Below the pieces are notes generated by a model. It was not told where the DNA came from. It worked only from the letters and a program-made list of their open reading frames with translations, and ran no database searches. Positions 15,388 through 23,983 of a stretch of DNA of 42,171 nt are shown piece after piece; within the stretch, counting starts at the first letter, position 1, and every line of letters begins with the position of its first letter. The position numbers were made by a program, and so were the translations under genes. This stretch comes from an uncultured Ruthenibacterium sp. Lineage in GTDB: Bacteria; Bacillota; Clostridia; Oscillospirales; Ruminococcaceae. The stretch covers positions 30,921 through 73,091 of the forward strand of contig CAJUMH010000009.1 in NCBI GenBank assembly GCA_910587145.1, in the 5' to 3' direction.

Positions 15388-15846
15388 TTACGCCTTATAT
15401 TGCAGATCCTCCACGGTCCAGCCCTCTAAAACGGGGATCATCGCCGCGGCGTCGCGCTTTGCGTCGGGCAGGCTGTGTTCGCGGTAGTTGCCGCACTCCA
15501 GCTCGGACGCACCCGGGATCTCGCCCGTAAAATCGGCCATGAACCGCATGCTGTCCTGCACCAGACGGATGGCGTCGGCATGCGGCAGGCTGCGCGTTAG
15601 CATATAGCAGCCCGTACGGCAGCCCATCGGCCCGATGTAAATAATGTGCTCCTTGTAGGCCGAGTTGCGCGCGTAGGTAGCAAACAGGTGCTCGATGGTG
15701 TGCAAAGAGCCGTTGGAAAGATAATCTCCGCCGTTCGGCTTCTTCATGCGCACGTCATAAGTGACGACGTCTCCGTCTGTGCGGGAGATGTACATTCCGG
15801 GCTCCAGCTTGGTGTGATCGACAGAAAAGCTTGCGATGCGTTCCAT
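15388..15846 (-). CDS. luxS: S-ribosylhomocysteine lyase
   Basis: 152 residues, typical length. LuxS cleaves S-ribosylhomocysteine to homocysteine and DPD, the AI-2 precursor. The metal ligands are His49 and His53 (SLHTIEHLFATY) and Cys118 (LECGNY); Glu52 and Cys80 (MGCRTGCYM) are the catalytic residues, so it should be active. The start at 15846 has GGAGGA 7 nt upstream. It converges on the metF-metH operon and supplies the homocysteine that MetH methylates. An own promoter (15961-15989) precedes it. A 10-bp duplication around the ribosome site creates a four-codon ORF (ATG GAG GAA TGA) just upstream. Confidence 0.97.
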   Translation of the reverse strand: MERIASFSVDHTKLEPGMYISRTDGDVVTYDVRMKKPNGGDYLSNGSLHTIEHLFATYARNSAYKEHIIYIGPMGCRTGCYMLTRSLPHADAIRLVQDSMRFMADFTGEIPGASELECGNYREHSLPDAKRDAAAMIPVLEGWTVEDLQYKA

Positions 15847-15960
15847 AACTCATTCCTCCATAACTCCAATGACCGTGCCTTGACGGCAGTGCGATGCGGG
15901 CGCCAGACCGTTGGGCGGGCCCTTGCGCGGCGCTGCCATGCAGCAGTCTGCCTGCCTGCT

Positions 15961-15989
15961 ATTATAGAACAGTTTGTCCGTTTGTGCAA
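15961..15989 (-). promoter_or_regulatory. Promoter of luxS
   Basis: Minus-strand TTGCAC (15984-15989), a 17-bp spacer and perfect TATAAT (15961-15966). The leader to luxS is ~110 nt and GC-rich; I could not assign it to a known SAM or SAH riboswitch. Confidence 0.78.
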
Positions 15990-15991
15990 GC

Positions 15992-16048
15992 AAAAAACCT
16001 TGATGGCTCGCTGCCGTTTACCTATACCGGATAGAGGCAAACCCGGCA
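15992..16048 (-). terminator. Probable terminator of the MBL nuclease gene
   Basis: On the minus strand TGCCG...GTTT...CCTCTA pairs with TATAGG...AAAC...CGGCA (16012-16048) as a bulged hairpin, followed 14 nt on by GGTTTTTTGC. It lies immediately after the stop at 16056. The gap between hairpin and T-run makes it a less certain call. Confidence 0.5.
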
Positions 16049-16055
16049 GGCTGTC

Positions 16056-17666
16056 TTACCGATCCCACTTTTCGCAAAGCTCGTTCAACTGTCCGGCAAA
16101 GCGGCCCAGATCCTTGTTTGTGCCGCCACGGTTGTGCGCGATCACAAGCATCAGGCGCTTGCCGGCCGCCAGCAGCTTCTGATATGCGGCGCTCTGCGGG
16201 CGTTCGTCGCCGCCGAAGGCTTGTGCCGGCTGCTTGCGTTTGCGGCTGCCTTCAACCACCCAGCGGCCCAGGGCAAAATCGTATTCGGCGCCGGGATACG
16301 GCGCGTCGGCATCATATCCGCATTCCGTGCGCAGCCGTTCGGAGAACGAATCGCACACCGCGTCGTCGCCGTGAACGACAAACACTTTTTTGGGCTTGTG
16401 CTCAAAATTGCCCAGCCATTCGATCAGGCCGAGTTTGTCGGCGTGGCTGCTCATGCCCTCCAGCTTTTGAATGTGGGCGCGCACTGTAATTTCTTCGCCG
16501 AACAGCTGCACCACCGGCGTGCCCTCCAGCAGGGCGCGGCCAAGTGTGCCGTGTGATTGATAGCCCACAAACAGTACCGTGCATTCGGGCCGCCACAGAT
16601 TGTGCTTTAAATGGTGGCGGATACGGCCCGCCTCGCACATGCCGCTGGCCGAAAGGATTACTTTGCAGTGACGGTCGGCGTTGATGGCGCGGGAATCATC
16701 GCTGGTGACGCTGGTGACAAGATCGGGGAACGAGATGGGGTTCACACCCTGCTGCAGCAGGGCACGCGCCCGTTCGTTGCAGCAATCCCAAATGTTTTTG
16801 CGGAAGATATTGGTGGCCTCGTTTGCGAGCGGGCTATCGACATATACCGGAAAATGGTCGTGGCCCTTCACCAGCCCGCGCGCTTTTACCTGCGAAAGAA
16901 AGTACAAAAGCTGCTGTGTGCGCCCCACCGCAAAGCAGGGGATCACCACATTGCCGCCCCGGTCGAATGTTTTTTGCAGCACATCCGCCAGCAGCGGAAT
17001 GTAGTCCTCCTGCGGCTGGTGTGTACGGTCACCGTATGTGCACTCCATCACCACATAGTCGGCCTCATGCAGCGGCTGCGGGTTGCGGATGATCTTCTGG
17101 TGCTTGTTGCCAATGTCGCCCGAAAAGACGATGAGCTCGGTCTTTCCGTTTTCCGTTACCCAAACCTCAATGTTGGCGCTGCCCAGCAGATGGCCGGCAT
17201 CGTTAAAGCGGATCTCGATGCCCTCGAACAGATGGATGATGCGATCGTAGGGATAGGGCCGGAACTGCTGTGCCGCTGTCATGGCGTCCTCCACGGTATA
17301 CAGGGGCACATAGGGCTGGCTACCCGCGCGTTTTGCCTTGCGGTTGCGCCATTCGGCCTCAAACTCCTGAATATGCGCCGAATCGCGCAGCATAATGCTG
17401 CACAGCTGTGCCGTGGCGGTGGTGGCGTAAACGGGCCCCGCAAAGCCCTGTTTTACCATCAGCGGGATGCGGCCGGAGTGGTCGATATGGGCATGTGTCA
17501 GCAAAATGGCGTCCAGCTCGCCCGGCGCTATCGGCAGGGGCTGGTTTTCATAAATATCCGGCCCCTGCTCCATGCCGCAGTCGATCAGGATCCGTCGGCC
17601 GCAGGCCTCCATCAGAATGCTCGAACCGGTCACCTCATGTGCGGCGCCTAAGAATGTCAGTTTCAT
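16056..17666 (-). CDS. Beta-CASP metallo-beta-lactamase fold RNase-like protein
   Basis: 536 residues from the ATG at 17666, behind GGGAGG (8 nt). The N-terminal MBL domain has LTHAHIDHSGRIPLM (H58, H60, D62, H63, the two-metal site) and GDIGN. The beta-CASP insert and motifs include LSASGMCEAGRIRHHLK and LEGMSSHADKLGL, and the C-terminal RMMBL motif is FVVHGDD. This arrangement is that of YSH1/CPSF-73-like exonucleases and the archaeal-type beta-CASP nucleases found in many bacteria, acting on RNA in the cytoplasm. The C-terminal ~80 residues are Lys/Arg/Ala-rich and not conserved in my memory of the family. It is not RNase J, which is shorter in the insert and has a different C-terminal domain. 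Its substrate is unknown. Confidence 0.9.
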   Translation of the reverse strand: MKLTFLGAAHEVTGSSILMEACGRRILIDCGMEQGPDIYENQPLPIAPGELDAILLTHAHIDHSGRIPLMVKQGFAGPVYATTATAQLCSIMLRDSAHIQEFEAEWRNRKAKRAGSQPYVPLYTVEDAMTAAQQFRPYPYDRIIHLFEGIEIRFNDAGHLLGSANIEVWVTENGKTELIVFSGDIGNKHQKIIRNPQPLHEADYVVMECTYGDRTHQPQEDYIPLLADVLQKTFDRGGNVVIPCFAVGRTQQLLYFLSQVKARGLVKGHDHFPVYVDSPLANEATNIFRKNIWDCCNERARALLQQGVNPISFPDLVTSVTSDDSRAINADRHCKVILSASGMCEAGRIRHHLKHNLWRPECTVLFVGYQSHGTLGRALLEGTPVVQLFGEEITVRAHIQKLEGMSSHADKLGLIEWLGNFEHKPKKVFVVHGDDAVCDSFSERLRTECGYDADAPYPGAEYDFALGRWVVEGSRKRKQPAQAFGGDERPQSAAYQKLLAAGKRLMLVIAHNRGGTNKDLGRFAGQLNELCEKWDR

Positions 17667-17872
17667 AGTGGTGCCTCCCTTATCATGGAGAAAATATTTG
17701 CGCGGGCGTGTTTGCGCCCCGAAGCCGGCAAAAAGGTGCAATGGTTTATTTTAATTGTAGCACTTTATGGTGAAAAAAGATAGTATTTACGCAGAAAATT
17801 TATTTTTTTTATCTGAAACAAATAAATCCTTGCAAAAGTTTGTCAAAAAATTTTGCGGCGCCGAATCTGCGG

Positions 17873-17902
17873 TTGACATTTCGCACGAAAATATTGTATC
17901 AT
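17873..17902 (+). promoter_or_regulatory. Promoter of tRNA-Leu
   Basis: TTGACA (17873-17878), an 18-bp spacer and TATCAT (17897-17902), 60 nt before the tRNA. The interval 17667-17872 between the divergent nuclease gene and this promoter is AT-rich and holds no gene I can see; a TACAAT at 17754-17759 on the minus strand could be the nuclease -10 but has no good -35. Confidence 0.65.
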
Positions 17903-17962
17903 AAATCATAGCGCACAGAGTTTGCGCCGCTGCACCGCTTTGGCATGCAAAGCGGAATATTT

Positions 17963-18049
17963 GCCGCCGTGGCGAAACAGGCAAACGCAAGGGACTTAAA
18001 ATCCCTCGGAGGAAACTCCTTACGGGTTCAATTCCCGTCGGCGGCACCA
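17963..18049 (+). tRNA. tRNA-Leu (anticodon UAA)
   Basis: 87 nt with CCA encoded. The acceptor stem is GCCGCCG (17963-17969) with CGGCGGC (18039-18045), the discriminator is A, then CCA. The anticodon arm AGGGA-CTTAAAA-TCCCT gives TAA in the loop. A long class II variable arm (CGGAGGAAACTCCT) and the T arm ACGGGTTCAATTCCCGT are present. These mark a leucine tRNA reading UUA/UUG. Confidence 0.97.
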
Positions 18050-18075
18050 TGTCGGGGCAAGCTGCGTATCGCTTG

Positions 18076-18101
18076 CCTCGATTTTATTTATAAAATCGAG
18101 G
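18076..18101. other. Perfect 12-bp palindrome downstream of tRNA-Leu
   Basis: CCTCGATTTTAT (18076-18087) and ATAAAATCGAGG (18090-18101) with a 2-nt centre. It may be a processing or termination hairpin for the tRNA transcript but has no T-run. The rest of 18050-18250 is GC-rich and holds no gene I can support. Confidence 0.6.
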
Positions 18102-18253
18102 GTGCGCTCACTTCGCTGCCCCTCCTTTTCCCCGCAAAGCTTTGCTGCGCAAACCTCTGCGGGCCGCCCTTATGGACTGCGCCCCATTCAAAGGGCGCGT
18201 TGCAAAATGCGCGCAAAAAAGCGAGCAGGGAGGCCCGAAAAAGGTTGCCCGGC

Positions 18254-18282
18254 TTGCTTTTTTTGCCTGCGTTCTGTATAAT
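18254..18282 (+). promoter_or_regulatory. Promoter upstream of the small membrane protein and recD2
   Basis: TTGCTT (18254-18259), a 17-bp spacer and perfect TATAAT (18277-18282). Confidence 0.65.
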
Positions 18283-18305
18283 AACCACAAAGAACCTCTT
18301 GCTGC

Positions 18306-18342
18306 GGCGCGCGGTTTCCCTTCAAGGGAGAACGCGCCTTTT
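18306..18342 (+). terminator. Possible leader attenuator hairpin
   Basis: GGCGCG (18306-18311) pairs with CGCGCC (18333-18338) around an imperfect TTTCCCTT/AAGGGAGAA inner stem, followed by TTTT. It lies between the promoter at 18254 and the gene at 18496, so it may attenuate that transcript; the short T-run makes this tentative. Confidence 0.35.
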
Positions 18343-18495
18343 CCGCACACTCCCACCCGATTTTTCATATGCTGGTAAAACAGGCAGGGATAAAAAGCGC
18401 CGAACGCGCTCCCTGCCGGAATGGGACGGCGCGATGGGAAAAGCGTTTTGCGCTTTGCCTGCCCAAAGAGCCGCCCGTCAATGGGGGGAGATCGT

Positions 18496-18816
18496 ATGTT
18501 AAGCGGCGTGATGCTGATTGTGGTGACGATGTTTGCGGTGCTGGGCGCGTATTACTTATCCGACGTGCTTACGGGATGCCTGTTCCGGCGCAAAAAGGCA
18601 GGGGAGGCGCTTGTAGTGCTGCGGGCGGAAACGGGCGACAGGATGTGGGCGGGCGTGCTCGATGTGCGCGCCGTGCTGCCGGATATTCCGGTGGTGGTGC
18701 TGTGCGCAGACGGAGAAACGATCTTTCCGCCGGGCGCGGGCGTGCGGGGCGTGGCGCTGGCCACGCGGGAAACGCTGGCCGAGGTGATCGAGGCGCATCT
18801 GGAGGAACAAAAATAA
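18496..18816 (+). CDS. Small single-pass membrane protein, unknown function
   Basis: 106 residues from the ATG at 18496, behind GGGGGGAG. Residues ~3-24 form one TM helix (GVMLIVVTMFAVLGAYYLSD), followed by a basic CLFRRKK, so the C-terminal part is probably cytoplasmic. The soluble part (GEALVVLRAETGDRMWAGVL, then VVVLCADGETIFPP) has an alternating beta/alpha look but no motif I recognise. An upstream in-frame ATG at 18421 has no good ribosome site. It lies 137 nt before recD2, probably in the same transcript. The spacer between them contains a 17-bp direct repeat (18815-18831 and 18855-18871). Confidence 0.65.
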   Translation: MLSGVMLIVVTMFAVLGAYYLSDVLTGCLFRRKKAGEALVVLRAETGDRMWAGVLDVRAVLPDIPVVVLCADGETIFPPGAGVRGVALATRETLAEVIEAHLEEQK

Positions 18817-18953
18817 GCCGGGCAAACGGGAACAAGCAAAAAAGAAGAACCCGATAGCCGGGCAAACGGGAATAAAACCCTAAAAATAGGGATAAGCCGG
18901 AAAATAAACCGGATCAACAGCAATAAACGGAGCGGACAAAAGGAGAGGCGCAT

Positions 18954-21197
18954 ATGGCGCTGGAATGGGAACAGGAGTGGCAGACCCTTTCGGGTACGGT
19001 GGAAAATATCGTATATTGCAACGAGGCGAACGGCTATACGGTGCTGGAGCTCTCCAGCGAGGGGGAACTGTATACGGCCGTGGGCGAGCTGTCGAGCATC
19101 CACGTGGGTGAGGATGTTACGCTGCACGGGCGCTTTGCCACGCACCCAAGCTTCGGCGAGCAATTTCGCGCCGAAGCGTTTGAGGTGCGCCTGCCGGAAA
19201 GCGCTGCCGCCATCCGGCGCTATCTTGCCTCGGGCGCGCTGCCGTATATCGGCAAGGCCCTGGCGGGACGCATTGTGGATGCGTTCGGCGCCCAGACGCT
19301 GGAGATCATCGCCACAGATCCCGGGCAGCTTGCGAAGATCCGCGGCATCACGGCAGAAAAGGCGCGCAGCATCTCGACGGAATTCAAGCGGATGTTCGGC
19401 GTGCGCGAGGCCATCGGCTACCTTGCGCGGTACCATCTGCCCGCCGGGGCGGCGGTGGCGCTGTACCGTCAGTACGGGCAGGATACGGTGGATATCGTTT
19501 CGCACAATCCCTATGTGCTGTGCGGGCCGCCCGCGTATCAGGATTTCGGCGCGGCCGACGCCATCGCGCAGGAGATGGGCCTTTTGTACGATGCGCACGA
19601 GCGTGTGTGCGCGGGCCTGCTGTTTGTGCTGCGCCATAACCTGCAAAACGGACATACCTGCCTGCCGCGCGATAAAATGTGCGCGGCGGCGTCCGGCTTT
19701 CTGCGCGTAGAGCCGGAGACGGTATTTTCCACACTGGATACGATGCTGGCCGCGGGCGCGCTGTGCGCCGTGGAGCTGAACGATGCGGGCTGGGTATATC
19801 TGCCGGAATATTTACAGGCGGAACGTCACATTGCGTTCCACCTGAGGCGGCTGATCCACTGGCCGGGTGCGGGTACCGGCGATACCGAAAAATTTATCGC
19901 CCGGGCCGAGGCCAGCCAGAACATTACCTATGCGCCCCTGCAGCGCAGGGCGATCGCGGCGGCGTTCTGTTCGAACGCGCTGGTGCTTACAGGCGGGCCG
20001 GGCACGGGCAAAACCACAACGGTGAACGGCATTCTCAGCGCGTTTGAGCAGAATGGCGACCGTGTGATGCTTGCGGCGCCTACGGGCCGGGCCGCAAAAC
20101 GCCTTTCGGAGCTGACGGGCCGCAAAGCAAAAACCATTCACCGTCTGCTGGAGGTGGATTTTGGCAAAAACGATGCGGTGCGCTTTCAGCACAACGAGAA
20201 AAACCCGCTGAAATGCGATGTGCTCGTTATAGACGAAATGAGCATGGTGGATGCGCTGCTGTTCGAAAGCCTGCTGCGTGCGCTGCGCCCGCAGTGCAGG
20301 CTGATCATGGTGGGCGATGAGGATCAGCTGCCCAGCGTGGGCGCGGGCAACGTATTGGGCGGCATCATCGCTTCTGGCGTTGTGCCCACGGTGCGTCTGC
20401 GGGATATTTTCCGCCAGGCGGCCCAGAGCATGATCGTTTCGAACGCGCACCGCATTGTGACGGGCGAGCGGCCCGAAAAGGGTACGCGCGACAGCGATTT
20501 TTTCATGCTGGAATCGGATGGGGAAGCGTGCCTCGAATTGGTGTGCGATCTGGTCTGCCGCCGTCTGCCGCAGCGCTATGGCTTCGATCCGTTCGAGGAT
20601 ATTCAGGTGCTGTGCCCCTCCAAGATCGGCCTTTTGGGCGCCGTATCGCTGAACGCGGCGCTGCAGCAGCGGCTGAACCCGCCGGGGCCCGGCCGCGCCC
20701 AGCTGACAGTGCGCGATAAGATCCTGCGCGTGGGCGATAAAGTGATGCAGGTGCGCAACAATTACGACATCCCCTATACCCGCCCCGACGGCGGCGAGGA
20801 CGGCGCGGGCGCTTTCAACGGCGATCTGGGCGTGATCGTGGGGGTAGACCCTCACGAGGGCAGCGTTACGGTGCGCAGCGAAGACCGGCTGCTGGTGTAT
20901 ACCTCCGAGCATGTGCGCGAGTTGGAGCCCGCTTATGCCGTTACCATCCACAAAAGCCAGGGCAGCGAATTTGCCGCCGTGATCATTCCCGTAATGGAGG
21001 TGCCGCCAAAGCTTTTGTACCGCAATCTGCTGTATACGGGCGTTACGCGCGCAAAAACGCTGTGCATTCTTGCGGGGCACAGCGCCGAGGTGGTGCAGAT
21101 GGTGAACAGCGTGCGGCGCAACAAACGCTTTTCGTGCCTTGCGCAGCTGCTTTGCGGTGCAGGAGAGGACGCGCCCCCAAATGACGGAGCAAAATGA
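18954..21197 (+). CDS. recD2: RecD2-type ATP-dependent DNA helicase
   Basis: 747 residues, the usual length of RecD2 (YrrC) proteins. It is an SF1B 5'-3' helicase involved in repair without RecBC. The N-terminal OB-like domain (LSGTVENIVYCNEANGYTVL) and helix-hairpin-helix region (YIGKALAGRIVDAFG; LAKIRGITAEKA) are typical. Walker A is LTGGPGTGKTTTVNG near residue 345, Walker B is VIDEMSMVD near 424, and GDEDQLPSVGAGNVL and the C-terminal YAVTIHKSQGSEF (~660) complete the helicase core. The ATG at 18954 has AGGAGAGG 8 nt upstream. The comF-like gene follows after 33 nt, suggesting one operon. Confidence 0.95.
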   Translation: MALEWEQEWQTLSGTVENIVYCNEANGYTVLELSSEGELYTAVGELSSIHVGEDVTLHGRFATHPSFGEQFRAEAFEVRLPESAAAIRRYLASGALPYIGKALAGRIVDAFGAQTLEIIATDPGQLAKIRGITAEKARSISTEFKRMFGVREAIGYLARYHLPAGAAVALYRQYGQDTVDIVSHNPYVLCGPPAYQDFGAADAIAQEMGLLYDAHERVCAGLLFVLRHNLQNGHTCLPRDKMCAAASGFLRVEPETVFSTLDTMLAAGALCAVELNDAGWVYLPEYLQAERHIAFHLRRLIHWPGAGTGDTEKFIARAEASQNITYAPLQRRAIAAAFCSNALVLTGGPGTGKTTTVNGILSAFEQNGDRVMLAAPTGRAAKRLSELTGRKAKTIHRLLEVDFGKNDAVRFQHNEKNPLKCDVLVIDEMSMVDALLFESLLRALRPQCRLIMVGDEDQLPSVGAGNVLGGIIASGVVPTVRLRDIFRQAAQSMIVSNAHRIVTGERPEKGTRDSDFFMLESDGEACLELVCDLVCRRLPQRYGFDPFEDIQVLCPSKIGLLGAVSLNAALQQRLNPPGPGRAQLTVRDKILRVGDKVMQVRNNYDIPYTRPDGGEDGAGAFNGDLGVIVGVDPHEGSVTVRSEDRLLVYTSEHVRELEPAYAVTIHKSQGSEFAAVIIPVMEVPPKLLYRNLLYTGVTRAKTLCILAGHSAEVVQMVNSVRRNKRFSCLAQLLCGAGEDAPPNDGAK

Positions 21198-21230
21198 ACG
21201 GCGGGCCTGCCGTGAGGGGGAGAAAGGGCT

Positions 21231-21932
21231 GTGAGCAACCGGAAAAGACGGGCCATAAGCTGCCTTGCGAAGCTGCCGTCGCTTGGCATGCAGCTGCTGT
21301 TCCCGACCCGATGCCCGTTTTGCGATGCGGTGCTGGGCTTTTCGGGCCCGTGCACGGCCTGCGAAGAAAAGCTGCGCACGGTGCGCCGCGCGCCCGGAAA
21401 GCCCGTTCCCGCGCAGGGGCACGAAACACAGTTTATAGATATGGTATACGCGCCGTATTTTTACGAATCTGTTGTACAAAGCGCAATTTTACGCATGAAA
21501 TTTCACGGCAGGCCGGATCTGGCACGCCCGCTGGCCGGCCGGATGGCCGGAGCGCTGCGTGCGGCTGTGCTCGCCGTGCAGGCAGAGTGGATCGTTCCCG
21601 TTCCCTCCGACCGCGGCGAGCTGTGCCGCCGGGGCTACGATGTGCCGCTGGATCTGGCGCGTCTGCTGGGGGCAGAGCTGTGCGTGCCCGTGGTGCAGGC
21701 GCTTTGCAAAACACGCACGACAACGCCGCAGGCAACCCTTTCGGGCGAGGAGCGCCGCCGCAACCTGCACGGCGCGTTTGCCGTGCGAGCGGGGATATCG
21801 GTAGCCGGCCGCCATATCCTATTGGCGGACGACGTGTATACCACCGGCGCAACGCTGGATGCATGCGCCGGCGCGCTGAAGGCAGCGGGAGCAGCTTCGT
21901 GCACTGGCATTTGCATTGCCGCGGTGCGCTGA
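21231..21932 (+). CDS. ComF family phosphoribosyltransferase-like protein
   Basis: 233 residues from a GTG at 21231, with GGGGGAGAAAGGG upstream. The N-terminal four-Cys zinc site (FPTRCPFCDAVLG, then CTACEE) and the C-terminal PRPP-type loop (HILLADDVYTTGATLDAC) are the two hallmarks of ComF/GntX proteins. ComF takes part in DNA uptake in naturally competent bacteria, handling the incoming single strand in the cytoplasm. Many non-competent Clostridia carry a homologue, so competence is not implied. It follows recD2 closely and precedes a pseudogene and the CCA-adding enzyme gene. Confidence 0.88.
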   Translation: MSNRKRRAISCLAKLPSLGMQLLFPTRCPFCDAVLGFSGPCTACEEKLRTVRRAPGKPVPAQGHETQFIDMVYAPYFYESVVQSAILRMKFHGRPDLARPLAGRMAGALRAAVLAVQAEWIVPVPSDRGELCRRGYDVPLDLARLLGAELCVPVVQALCKTRTTTPQATLSGEERRRNLHGAFAVRAGISVAGRHILLADDVYTTGATLDACAGALKAAGAASCTGICIAAVR

Positions 21933-21948
21933 AGGGAAACGGCCCGCT

Positions 21949-22436
21949 TCGCCGATCGTATATAAAAGCACACCGTTTGCCAAAGCAGTTTTTGGCAATT
22001 GCACAGCGCTGCCTTTCTTCTAAGAAAGGCCTTTGGCATTATCTGAATATGGCTGAGGGAAACCACCGTGCCAGCTGTGTGGCGAAACGGTGCGCGCAAA
22101 AAAGTATTTCTATGTGCTGCGCCCCATTTTGGCCCGCCGCTGGATCCGGGAAAAAGGTACAACGCCGCCGATGCGCTTTGACGAGTTTTTGGAGAGCCAG
22201 TTGGAGGCGGGCCTGAAAAGCGCGGTGCAGGAACCGCTGGAGCCGAAGACGCATGCGCCGGAGCGGCGCGAGATCCGGCGCGTGGAGATACTGAACGAAT
22301 ATCCGGAAAAAGCCTCGCCGAGATCCGCGCGCGCATTGCACAAATGCCGGAGGAACCAAAGCCCGGACGGGAAGAGCTCAACGCGCTGCTTTTATCCGAA
22401 CTGCGGCGCGGACAGAATGCAAAAGAAAGCCTGTAA
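21949..22436 (+). pseudogene. Frameshifted YcgL/RlaP-type nucleotidyltransferase
   Basis: Three frames join into the C-terminal two thirds of a YcgL/RlaP-like predicted nucleotidyltransferase (Pfam PF10127). The first frame, from 21949, reads SPIVYKSTPFAK. The second, from ~21986, reads QFLAIAQRCLSSKKGLWHYL, then NMAEGNHRA. The third, from ~22072, reads CGETVRAKKYFYVLRPILAR, then RWIREKGTTPP. After another shift near 22312 it ends EIRARIAQMPEEPKPGREEL, then NALLLSELRRGQNAKESL and a stop. Two of the shifts are explained by a single missing base each (near 22072 and 22312). The catalytic N-terminus (the G-S/D-x-D part) is missing, cut off just after the comF-like gene. It is clearly non-functional. 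The family is inferred from remembered consensus (KKYFYVLRPILA-x-x-WI). Confidence 0.72.
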
Positions 22437-22544
22437 TACGGCGCGGGCTCTCATGCCGTAAAGAAGTTTTTACGAACGGAATGTGAACCGTAAGGGATAC
22501 GGCAAAAACAATTTGCCCATACCTGCCGGGGGGAGGGAATGCCG

Positions 22545-23939
22545 ATGCGGATATTGCCGGAGCCGGTACGGCGCGCGCTTACGCGGCTGTGGGATGCGGG
22601 CTTTGAGGCATATGTGGTGGGCGGCGCGGTACGCGATGCGCTTTTGCAGTGCGCGCCCAGAGATCACGATATTGCCATGGATGCATCCCCGGAGCAGATC
22701 AGACGGCTGTTTGGCGGATGCCGCGTGATCGATACCGGCCTTGCGCATGGTACCGTGACGGTGCGCATCGAGCATATGCCGCTTGAGATCACCACCTACC
22801 GCGCCGAATATCCAAAGGACGCGGGGATCAAACAAGAAGCTGCGGCGGTGCGCGGTTTGCATCCGGAAGAAGCGCCCACCCAAAAAGGAGCAGCTTTGCA
22901 GAGCGGCGTCTCCCGCGGCCTTTGGGCAGATCTTGCCTGCCGTGATTTTACGTTCAACGCGCTGGCTTGGCATCCCGATGCGGGGATTATCGATCCGTTC
23001 GGCGGCGCGCAGGATCTGGCAAACGGTATTGTGCGCTGCCCCGGCACGCCCGCATCGCGCTTTCGGGAGGACGCAGTACGCATTTTGCGCGCGTTGCGTT
23101 TTGCCGCGGTGTATGGTTTGCGCATCGAGCCGCAAACCGCGCAGGCTCTGCGCGAAAACCGGCTGCTGCTGCGGGCATCCGCCGCCGAGCGTGTGCGCGA
23201 AGAACTGACGCAGATCCTCTGCGGCGCTTTTGCGGCCAAGGTGCTGGAGGAATATGCCGAGACGGTCGCCGTGGTGCTGCCGGAGATCGCGCCCATGTTT
23301 GGTTTCGAGCAAAAAAATCCGCATCACGATAAAGATGTTTGGCGCCATACGCTTGCCGTGGTGGAGGCCGCGCCCGCCGAACCGGTTCTGCGCTGGGCGG
23401 CGCTGCTGCACGATGCCGGCAAACCCGCGTGCTTTTCGCTTGATGCGGACGGCGTCGGCCATTTCTACGGGCATGCCGGGCAAAGCGCACAGCTGGCAGA
23501 TGCGGTGCTTGCCCGCCTGCGGTTTGATACGTGCCGGCGGGAGCAGATTGTTCGGCTCGTGCGCCGCCACGATACGCCCGTGCTGCCCGCGGAACGGCAG
23601 CTGAAACGTCTGCTGAATCAGCTGGGAGAAGCAGATACGCGCCGCTTGATCGCCCTGCAAAGGGCGGATACCTGCGGCCAGGCGCCCGTGTGCCTGGAAC
23701 GGCTGCCGCTTTTGGAAAAAGCCGGGCAGCTGCTGGATGCGCTGCTGCGCGAAAAAGCTTGCTTTTCCCTGCGGGATCTTGCCGTAAACGGTGACGATAT
23801 GCTTGCGCTGGGCTTGCGGGGCAAGGCTGTGGGCGCTGCGCTGGACGTATGTCTTTGCGCCGTGCTGGACGGCGCTGTTCCCAACGAACGCGCGGCACTG
23901 CTGCAGCACGTGCAGAAGAACGCGGAGGATTCTGTTTAA
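22545..23939 (+). CDS. cca: CCA-adding enzyme / tRNA nucleotidyltransferase with HD domain
   Basis: 464 residues if started at the ATG at 22545, which has GGAGGG 7 nt upstream; the ATG two codons earlier (22539) is only 1 nt from that site. The pol-beta-type head has YVVGGAVRDALL and HDIAMDA (the metal-binding Asp pair), followed by TGLAHGTVTV. The neck contains DFTFNALAWHP and RFREDAVRILRALRFA, the ATP/CTP-recognising region. An HD domain follows (LLHDAGKPACF, ~289). Since tRNA-Leu here encodes CCA, its role would be repair, or addition to other tRNAs. Between ITTYRAEYPKDAG and CRDFTFNAL lies a ~40-residue Ala/Lys-rich segment longer than usual. It probably shares the recD2-comF transcript. 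Confidence 0.92.
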   Translation: MRILPEPVRRALTRLWDAGFEAYVVGGAVRDALLQCAPRDHDIAMDASPEQIRRLFGGCRVIDTGLAHGTVTVRIEHMPLEITTYRAEYPKDAGIKQEAAAVRGLHPEEAPTQKGAALQSGVSRGLWADLACRDFTFNALAWHPDAGIIDPFGGAQDLANGIVRCPGTPASRFREDAVRILRALRFAAVYGLRIEPQTAQALRENRLLLRASAAERVREELTQILCGAFAAKVLEEYAETVAVVLPEIAPMFGFEQKNPHHDKDVWRHTLAVVEAAPAEPVLRWAALLHDAGKPACFSLDADGVGHFYGHAGQSAQLADAVLARLRFDTCRREQIVRLVRRHDTPVLPAERQLKRLLNQLGEADTRRLIALQRADTCGQAPVCLERLPLLEKAGQLLDALLREKACFSLRDLAVNGDDMLALGLRGKAVGAALDVCLCAVLDGAVPNERAALLQHVQKNAEDSV

Positions 23940-23983
23940 GCCTTATTTTGCCGGCTAAGGTTTCGGCAATTCCCTGTCAATTA

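Noticed and set aside
17787..18050. Minus-strand ORF beginning MVPPTGIEPVRS
   Set aside because: It is the translated complement of tRNA-Leu, a well-known spurious annotation.
19812..21479. 555-codon minus-strand open frame over recD2
   Set aside because: Shadow of recD2; no start signal and no similarity to known proteins.
21194..22216. 340-codon plus-strand frame running through the comF region
   Set aside because: Out of frame with the comF-like gene; only its last third is meaningful, and that is one of the three frames of the nucleotidyltransferase pseudogene.
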